From: Listeria monocytogenes | Lineage (GTDB): Bacteria; Bacillota; Bacilli; Lactobacillales; Listeriaceae | Length of the DNA stretch: 64,000 nucleotides | Direction of reading: 5' to 3' | NCBI RefSeq assembly: GCF_013282665.1 | Contig: NZ_CP054041.1 | Location: 1,780,001 to 1,844,000, forward strand | Notes under the pieces: model-generated | What the model was told of the DNA's origin: nothing | The model's input: only the letters and a program-made list of their open reading frames with translations | Databases searched by the model: none | Made by a program: the position numbers and the translations under genes | Shown: in pieces, positions 59,738-64,000 of the stretch | Numbering within the stretch: the first letter of the stretch is position 1 | How the letters are laid out: each line of letters begins with the position of its first letter

Positions 59738-59795
59738 TATTGGCGAATAAGTGCTAAAATAAAGGAATCATAATTTATAAGGAGACAGCAATTAC

Positions 59796-60731
59796 ATGAC
59801 TTATGCACTTGAAATAAAAGGGTTAAGAAAAATTTATTCCACTGGGGTCGAAGCGTTACGCGGTGTGGATTTAACGGTAGAAGAAGGAGACTTTTATGCG
59901 CTCCTTGGACCTAATGGTGCCGGTAAATCAACGACTATCGGTATTATTACGTCGTTAGTTAATAAAACATCTGGTCAAGTAAGCGTATTTGGCTATGATC
60001 TCGATACAGATATTGTTCGGGCTAAACAACAGATCGGGCTAGTTCCGCAAGAGTTTAATTTTAATCCGTTCGAAACGGTTCAGCAAATCGTTGTTAACCA
60101 AGCTGGCTATTACGGTGTTTCTCGTAAGGAAGCCATCAAACGTAGCGAAAAATATTTAAAGCAATCGAATTTATGGGAGAAGCGGAATGAACGCGCGCGG
60201 ATGCTCTCGGGCGGGATGAAACGCCGCTTGATGATTGCGCGTGCTCTCATGCATGAACCGAAGTTACTTATTTTAGATGAACCGACTGCTGGTGTCGATA
60301 TTGAACTGAGACGCGAGATGTGGACATTTTTAAGAGAGTTAAACGAAAGCGGTACAACGATTATTTTGACGACGCATTATTTAGAAGAAGCAGAGATGCT
60401 CTGTCGCAATATCGGTATTATTCAATCTGGGGAGTTAATTGAAAATACAAGCATGAAATCATTACTTGCTAAATTGCAATTTGAGACATTTATTTTTGAT
60501 TTAGAACCGTATGATGAATCTTTTGAAATCACAGGTTATAACCATGTGTTTGAAGATAAACAAACCTTATCTGTGGAAGTGGAACGTAATCAAGGAGTGA
60601 ATCATATCTTTGAACAATTAAGCGAACACGGCATTAAAGTGCTTTCGATGCGCAATAAATCTAATCGCCTCGAAGAACTATTTTTGAAAATTACCGAAGA
60701 AAAACATCAAGTGGGGGAGAAACATGTTTAA
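59796..60731 (+). CDS. ABC transporter ATPase (ABC-2 system)
   Basis: A 311-residue ATPase of the DrrA/YadG type: LLGPNGAGKSTTIGIITSLVNKTSG (Walker A), RMLSGGMKRRLMIARALM (signature), LLILDEPTAGVD (Walker B) and LTTHYLEEAEML (H-loop), then a C-terminal regulatory extension of about 85 residues. It drives the permease encoded next, whose start lies 8 bases inside this gene. Substrate unknown; such systems export drugs, lipids or polysaccharides. From memory, lmo0667. Confidence 0.93.
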   Translation: MTYALEIKGLRKIYSTGVEALRGVDLTVEEGDFYALLGPNGAGKSTTIGIITSLVNKTSGQVSVFGYDLDTDIVRAKQQIGLVPQEFNFNPFETVQQIVVNQAGYYGVSRKEAIKRSEKYLKQSNLWEKRNERARMLSGGMKRRLMIARALMHEPKLLILDEPTAGVDIELRREMWTFLRELNESGTTIILTTHYLEEAEMLCRNIGIIQSGELIENTSMKSLLAKLQFETFIFDLEPYDESFEITGYNHVFEDKQTLSVEVERNQGVNHIFEQLSEHGIKVLSMRNKSNRLEELFLKITEEKHQVGEKHV

Positions 60732-61494
60732 TCTATATTTTACAGCGTTAAAAAGTTTAGCGGCGAAAGAAACGAATCGCTATATGCGAATTTGGGTGCA
60801 GACACTCGTGCCGCCAGTTATCACGACTTCGCTTTACTTTATTATTTTTGGGAAAATGATCGGTAGTCGCATTGGGGATATGAATGGCTTTTCCTACATG
60901 GAGTACATTGTACCGGGGCTGATTATGATGTCTGTTATTACGAGTTCTTACGCTAATGTATCATCTTCCTTTTTCTCGCAAAAGTTTCAGAAAAATATTG
61001 AAGAAATTCTTGTTGCGCCGGTGCCAACCCATATTATTATTTGGGGCTTTTTGATTGGTGGGATTGGTAGAAGTGTTTTAGTTGGAGCACTTGTCACGCT
61101 TATTTCGATGGTGTTTGTGCCAATTCACATTCATTCTTGGACGATTGGTATTATTACTTTCTTAATGACGGCGATTTTATTTTCACTCGCGGGTCTTATT
61201 AACGGGATTTTCGCTAGATCATTTGATGATGTATCCATTGTTCCAACTTTTGTCTTACAACCGTTAACGTACCTAGGTGGCGTATTTTACGCGATTTCAA
61301 TGTTACCACCAATCTGGCAAGCGATTTCTAAAGTGAACCCGATTGTCTATATGATTTCCGGATTCCGCTACGGTTTCCTAGGTGTTACAGATGTACCAGT
61401 AGCAATTTCTCTATCCATTCTTGTTGTATTTAGTGCCGTTCTTTACTCGATTTGTTGGTATTTAATCAGTAAAGGACGAGGGCTTCGAAGTTAA
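60724..61494 (+). CDS. ABC-2 type permease (YadH-like)
   Basis: A 256-residue protein with six membrane helices, partner of the preceding ATPase. KIGS/GSRIGDMNGFSYMEYIVPGLIMMSVITSSY and NIEEILVAPVPTHIIIWG are the conserved ABC-2 membrane stretches, and QPLTYLGGVFYAISMLPPIWQAISKVNPIVYMISGFRYGFLG is the diagnostic YadH/NodJ-type segment. It overlaps the ATPase gene by 8 bases; a strong terminator follows. From memory, lmo0668. Confidence 0.92.
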   Translation: MFNLYFTALKSLAAKETNRYMRIWVQTLVPPVITTSLYFIIFGKMIGSRIGDMNGFSYMEYIVPGLIMMSVITSSYANVSSSFFSQKFQKNIEEILVAPVPTHIIIWGFLIGGIGRSVLVGALVTLISMVFVPIHIHSWTIGIITFLMTAILFSLAGLINGIFARSFDDVSIVPTFVLQPLTYLGGVFYAISMLPPIWQAISKVNPIVYMISGFRYGFLGVTDVPVAISLSILVVFSAVLYSICWYLISKGRGLRS

Positions 61495-61507
61495 TAAAAA
61501 TTTTAAA

Positions 61508-61541
61508 AGAGAGAGCGGGTTTCCGTTCTCTTTTTTTCATA
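61508..61541 (+). terminator. Terminator of ABC-2 operon
   Basis: Stem AGAGAGCGG/CCGTTCTCT and seven T. Confidence 0.85.
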
Positions 61542-61575
61542 TTTACTACAATTCTTTTTCAATTTGATGTTAAAC

Positions 61576-61600
61576 GTTTTAGCGTAAAGTAGGAGGGAAG
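61576..61600 (+). promoter_or_regulatory. SigB-type promoter of stress operon
   Basis: GTTTTA at 61576-61581, 13-bp spacer, GGGAAG at 61595-61600; one base off GGGAAT. It leads into three genes. From memory lmo0669-lmo0670 are well-known SigB targets. Confidence 0.72.
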
Positions 61601-61625
61601 ACATAAAGTAATGGGGGGAATGAAA

Positions 61626-61742
61626 ATGGGAAATAAAAAAGTGAAGCGAAAACTTGGCGCTAATATTTGGTGGATACTTATATTAGCCATTTTAATAATC
61701 TTCGTAGCTTATCTAGTCATGGGTTACGTTGCAAAAATATAG
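61626..61742 (+). CDS. 38-residue single-helix membrane peptide
   Basis: An ATG 7 bases after GGGGGG opens 38 codons: GNKKVKRKLGANIWW, then ILILAILIIFVAYLVMGYVAKI. A basic cytosolic head plus one 22-residue membrane helix is a typical small stress membrane protein. The stop TAG is fused to the AGGAGG that serves the next gene, so translation of the two is probably coupled. It lies right behind the SigB-like promoter. It is too short for most gene finders. Confidence 0.7.
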   Translation: MGNKKVKRKLGANIWWILILAILIIFVAYLVMGYVAKI

Positions 61743-61753
61743 GAGGTTTTATG

Positions 61754-62635
61754 ATGAATAAAGAAAATCCACTAAACAAATACCATACGGGAAAATTTGA
61801 AAAACAACGACAAGATTATCCCGGTTTGCAAAGTAAAATGACGCCTGTTCCAGATACAGGTGAGTCGAGCTACCAAGGGGCGAATAAATTAGCCGGAAAG
61901 AAAGCTTTTGTTACAGGTGGCGATTCTGGGATTGGTCGAGCTGCTGTGATTGCATATGCTAGAGAAGGCGCCGATGTAGCGATTAATTATCATCCAGACG
62001 AAGAAGTCGACGCACAGGAAGTTAAAGCGATTGTTGAGGATGCTGGACAGAAATGTGTCTTATTACCAGGTGATTTACGAAAAGAAGGCTTAGCAAAAGA
62101 TTTAGTAAAAAAAGCATATAACGAGTTAGGTGGACTAGACATTCTAGTGCTGAATGCTGGTCTACAACAATATCAATTAGATATTCAAAAACTTCCAGCT
62201 GAACAACTACGTGATACATTTGAAGTGAACGTTTTTTCCGTTGTGTTCGCAATTCAAGAAGCACTTAATTACTTAAAAGCAGGAGCAAGCATCATTTTAA
62301 CGTCCTCCATTCAAGGCGTGAAACCAAGTGCGCACCTTGTTGACTATGCAATGACAAAAAGCAGTTTGATTTCATTAACCAAAAGTTTAGCGGCGCAACT
62401 AGGAGAAAAAGGCATTCGAATTAATGCAGTTGCGCCAGGTCCAATTTGGACGGCGCTACAAATCTCTGGTGGACAGCCTCAAGATAGCATTCCAGAATTT
62501 GGTCAAGACCAACCACTTGGACGAGCAGGTCAACCAGCAGAACTTGCAAGCGCTTATGTTTTACTAGCATCTGATGAAGCAAGTTACACAACTGGTCAAG
62601 TATACGGAATCACCGGCGGAGCACCAATTAACTAA
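61754..62635 (+). CDS. Short-chain dehydrogenase (general stress type)
   Basis: A 293-residue SDR of the YhdF/YhxD/GSP39-like group with a 45-residue N-terminal extension (NPLNKYHTGKFEKQRQDYPGLQ, a family trait). KAFVTGGDSGIGRAAVIAYAREGADVAI is the NAD(P)-binding strand (TGGDSGIG), LNAGLQQ the NAG motif, SSIQGVKPSAHLVDYAMTKSS the Ser and Y-x-x-x-K catalytic residues. It reduces an unknown carbonyl in stressed cells. Start at ATG 61754, 7 bases after AGGAGG. From memory, lmo0669. Confidence 0.92.
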   Translation: MNKENPLNKYHTGKFEKQRQDYPGLQSKMTPVPDTGESSYQGANKLAGKKAFVTGGDSGIGRAAVIAYAREGADVAINYHPDEEVDAQEVKAIVEDAGQKCVLLPGDLRKEGLAKDLVKKAYNELGGLDILVLNAGLQQYQLDIQKLPAEQLRDTFEVNVFSVVFAIQEALNYLKAGASIILTSSIQGVKPSAHLVDYAMTKSSLISLTKSLAAQLGEKGIRINAVAPGPIWTALQISGGQPQDSIPEFGQDQPLGRAGQPAELASAYVLLASDEASYTTGQVYGITGGAPIN

Positions 62636-62653
62636 AAAGCGAGGTGGAAAGTT

Positions 62654-62830
62654 ATGCCTTGGAACGAAAAAGATTATCCAGATTCATGGAAAAATCTAAG
62701 AAAGACCGAACGTGAAAAGGCAATTGAAATCGGCAACGCGTTACTAAAAGAAGGCTACTCAGAAAGCCGTGCCATCCCAATTGCTACTTCAAAAGCGGAA
62801 GAATGGTATGAAAACCATAAAGAATCGTAA
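62654..62830 (+). CDS. Small stress protein (YdaT-like)
   Basis: A 58-residue protein: MPWNEKDYPDSWKNL, KTEREKAIEIGNALLKEG, YSESRAIPIATSKAEEWYENHK. It matches small conserved proteins such as B. subtilis YdaT, also a SigB-dependent general stress protein, by its M-P-W-N-x-x-D-Y-P-x-S start and EGY-E-RAI-IA-S-AEEW core. GAGGTGG stands 7-8 bases before the ATG. Third gene of the SigB-type operon; a terminator follows. From memory, lmo0670. Confidence 0.85.
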   Translation: MPWNEKDYPDSWKNLRKTEREKAIEIGNALLKEGYSESRAIPIATSKAEEWYENHKES

Positions 62831-62835
62831 GCTGA

Positions 62836-62879
62836 AAAAGCGCACTTGGAAAGCGTATTATTTTCCGGGTGCGTTTTTT
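62836..62879 (+). terminator. Terminator of SigB-type stress operon
   Basis: Stem AAAGCGCAC-GGAAA/TTTCC-GTGCGTTTTT. Confidence 0.82.
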
Positions 62880-62959
62880 GTTGGGATTGTTTATTGAAAC
62901 AGGGTGGTTTCTGTTGCATTTTAGTTAAATTCGTCATCTAATTTTAATACTAAATCAGG

Positions 62960-62983
62960 GTTTGGATTATGTGAGACGGGTAT
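62960..62983 (+). promoter_or_regulatory. SigB-type promoter in gene-poor region
   Basis: GTTT at 62960-62963, 14-bp spacer, perfect GGGTAT at 62978-62983. No annotated-size ORF follows for over 100 bases; the transcript would run into a structured leader. Confidence 0.6.
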
Positions 62984-63058
62984 TATATAACCATAAGCAA
63001 TGACAATGCCATTACTTTTTCTCCCTTTTTTGTAGTGGGTTGTCTTTACTTACCTTAA

Positions 63059-63111
63059 ACTCCCTTTTATACTTTTAGCGGTTGTTAGCAGCCACTAGGA
63101 GTATTTTTTTT
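63059..63111 (+). promoter_or_regulatory. Hairpin hiding a ribosome site, or terminator
   Basis: Inner stem AGCGGTTG/CAGCCACT (63077-63084, 63089-63096, one mismatch, loop TTAG) and an outer helix ACTCC (63059-63063) with GGAGT (63098-63102), followed by ATTTTTTTTT. GGAG is also the ribosome site of the TTG-started ORF next to it. It can be read as a terminator of a roughly 120-base sRNA or as a switch over translation. Confidence 0.5.
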
Positions 63112-63286
63112 GGAAATACTAAATATATATAAACACCTCGAACAAGGGAAAGTCCGAGGTGTTCGGCATTTACTGATGCTTATAAATACCACTGGGAATT
63201 TTCTAAGTGAACAAAGATATGGATGTTTGGGAAAGCATCCACTCTCAGAATTTACCACAGATAGATGGCGGTATGTTGTAATGTAG
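63110..63286 (+). CDS. Candidate 58-codon ORF with TTG start
   Basis: AGGAG at 63097-63101 lies 8 bases before TTG. The frame reads MEILNIYKHLEQGKVRGVR, HLLMLINTTGNFLSEQ, RYGCLGKHPLSEFTTDRWRYVVM. It is mixed helical and protein-like in composition but matches no family I know, and a 9-bp hairpin (AACACCTCG/CGAGGTGTT, 63132-63163) lies inside. From memory EGD-e has a short gene (lmo0671) at this place. Apart from this, the stretch 62880-63614 holds no gene I can support. Confidence 0.4.
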   Translation: MEILNIYKHLEQGKVRGVRHLLMLINTTGNFLSEQRYGCLGKHPLSEFTTDRWRYVVM

Positions 63287-63614
63287 TATAAATCATACAA
63301 GGAAAGACTTTCTTTTAAAAGGGATATTCATTTTTACTTACTACTACTTACTTTGAAATATGAGATTATATCTATTTTTTATTGGTTTTTAGAAAGTATG
63401 AGAAGATTTGTTATATAAAAGCACTTTTTCTGCGGTTTTTTAAGAAATGGGTTTTCTACCTCTCATGAGTTTTAAGACCTACGTCATTAGTCCTGTTTTT
63501 GTTTGTGATTTGAAATGTGTCTATTTTATGAATTTTTCTATTTTAACCTTGTGTAAAATATAGATGGCGTATAACCTTAAAGTTATAATAAAATATACTT
63601 ACACAGGAGGAAAT

Positions 63615-64000
63615 ATGGGATTTTTAGAAGCTTATAAATCATTTTGGAGAAATTACGTTAACTTTAGTGGGAGAGCCCCGAGATCAGCGTATTGGTATGT
63701 AGTACTTTGGAATATGATTATTTTTGTAATACTATATGCTTTAGCTTTTATTTTTGGTATTTCAGCTATTATGGAAGCTGCTATGGGGGGCACCGGAATA
63801 GCTGGCAGTGGTGGTGCAATCGTTCTAGTAATCATTTTATGGCTATACTTGTTAGCGGCTTTACTTCCAACAATCAGTTTAATTGTTCGACGTCTACATG
63901 ATTCTGGCAAAAGTGGGTTTTTCGTCCTTTTAAGTCTTATTCCGTTTGTTGGCAGTATAATAATTTTAGTATTTATGTGTCTTGAAAGTGATGGACCAAA
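63615..64000 (+). CDS. DUF805 membrane protein, 5' part
   Basis: The first 128 residues of a DUF805 protein, cut by the window end. FLEAYKSFWRNYVNFSGRAPRSAYWYVVLWNMII is the family's amphipathic lead (F-x-F-x-GR-x-x-R-x-x-YW), followed by helices FVILYALAFIFGISAI and VLVIILWLYLLAALLPTISLIVRRLHDSGKSGFFVLL, with the conserved RRLHD-x-GKSG loop, and a third helix. Function unknown. AGGAGG stands 4-5 bases before the ATG. From memory, lmo0672, next to the flagellar cluster. Confidence 0.88.
   Translation, partial: MGFLEAYKSFWRNYVNFSGRAPRSAYWYVVLWNMIIFVILYALAFIFGISAIMEAAMGGTGIAGSGGAIVLVIILWLYLLAALLPTISLIVRRLHDSGKSGFFVLLSLIPFVGSIIILVFMCLESDGP

Noticed and set aside
63085..63300. 71-codon minus-strand frame opposite the 58-codon ORF
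   Set aside because: No ribosome site, odd composition rich in Cys/Tyr/Arg; shadow of the plus strand.

Overview
This window is a stretch of a low-GC Gram-positive (Firmicutes) chromosome and is almost certainly from Listeria sensu stricto, close to L. monocytogenes or L. innocua. The evidence is a set of recognisable genes in a fixed order: the MarR/two-ABC-exporter operon, an LRR surface protein ending in an LPYTG sorting signal, the lipoteichoic acid primase LtaP, a Fur-box-preceded P1B4 ATPase (FrvA), YhgE/Pip, and a stress operon at the right end. From memory, not checked, the order follows L. monocytogenes EGD-e from about lmo0603 to lmo0672. It differs at about 26.8-32.3 kb (a decayed isochorismatase gene, no fructose-PTS block, an extra tRNA-linked island) and at about 53.6-56.1 kb (an extra regulator plus adhesin pair).

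Layout. 0-7.4 kb: end of a DUF4097 gene, a GNAT enzyme, two small membrane proteins, a MATE exporter, and a divergent MarR-controlled heterodimeric ABC exporter with one degenerate ATP site. 7.5-12 kb: rhodanese, LRR/Ig-like surface protein with a SigB-type promoter, and a redox pair (azoreductase diverging from MarR plus quinone oxidoreductase). 12-21.4 kb: small HTH proteins, membrane glycerophosphodiesterase, DUF5067 lipoprotein, Ser/Thr kinase, TauE/SafE permease, a GNAT gene with an apparent ATT start, a GDSL esterase and a large membrane protein. 21.7-26.4 kb: a 1578-residue LPXTG protein with Cna_B repeats. 26.5-29.3 kb: small SigB-type gene, isochorismatase pseudogene, HAD phosphatase, Rrf2 regulator and methyltransferase.

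29.3-32.3 kb is a degenerate genomic island: tRNA-Ser(CGA), a strongly decayed tyrosine integrase reading toward it, a secreted V8-like protease translationally coupled to a DUF3221 lipoprotein, a small orphan ORF, and at the far end a degenerate copy of the 5' half of the same tRNA.

32.3-53.4 kb is mostly core: DUF3267 peptidase, aldo/keto reductase, FrvA with Fur box and a promoter/terminator leader, YjdF-like protein, transaldolase, LtaP, amino-acid permease, two-domain glyoxalase behind a 46-bp inverted repeat, CorA-type transporter, YhgE/Pip flanked by two paralogous GntR regulators, DUF975 protein, phosphatase, DUF420 protein, a HhH-GPD glycosylase without an iron-sulfur motif, and an Rgg-type regulator diverging from an orphan IS3 OrfA-like protein. 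53.6-56.2 kb holds a Crp/Fnr regulator and a MucBP LPKTG protein. The rest holds ThiD/PdxK kinase, HAD hydrolase, maltose acetyltransferase-ywdI-ywdK cluster, an ABC-2 transporter, a SigB-type stress operon, and a gene-poor stretch with a SigB-like promoter feeding a structured leader and a previously hidden 58-codon ORF, before a partial DUF805 gene.

Surface and stress biology dominate: three sortase substrates, LTA synthesis, several drug/redox exporters under MarR-type control, and at least four SigB-like promoters. All calls rest on reading the sequence and on remembered family features; no database search was run.
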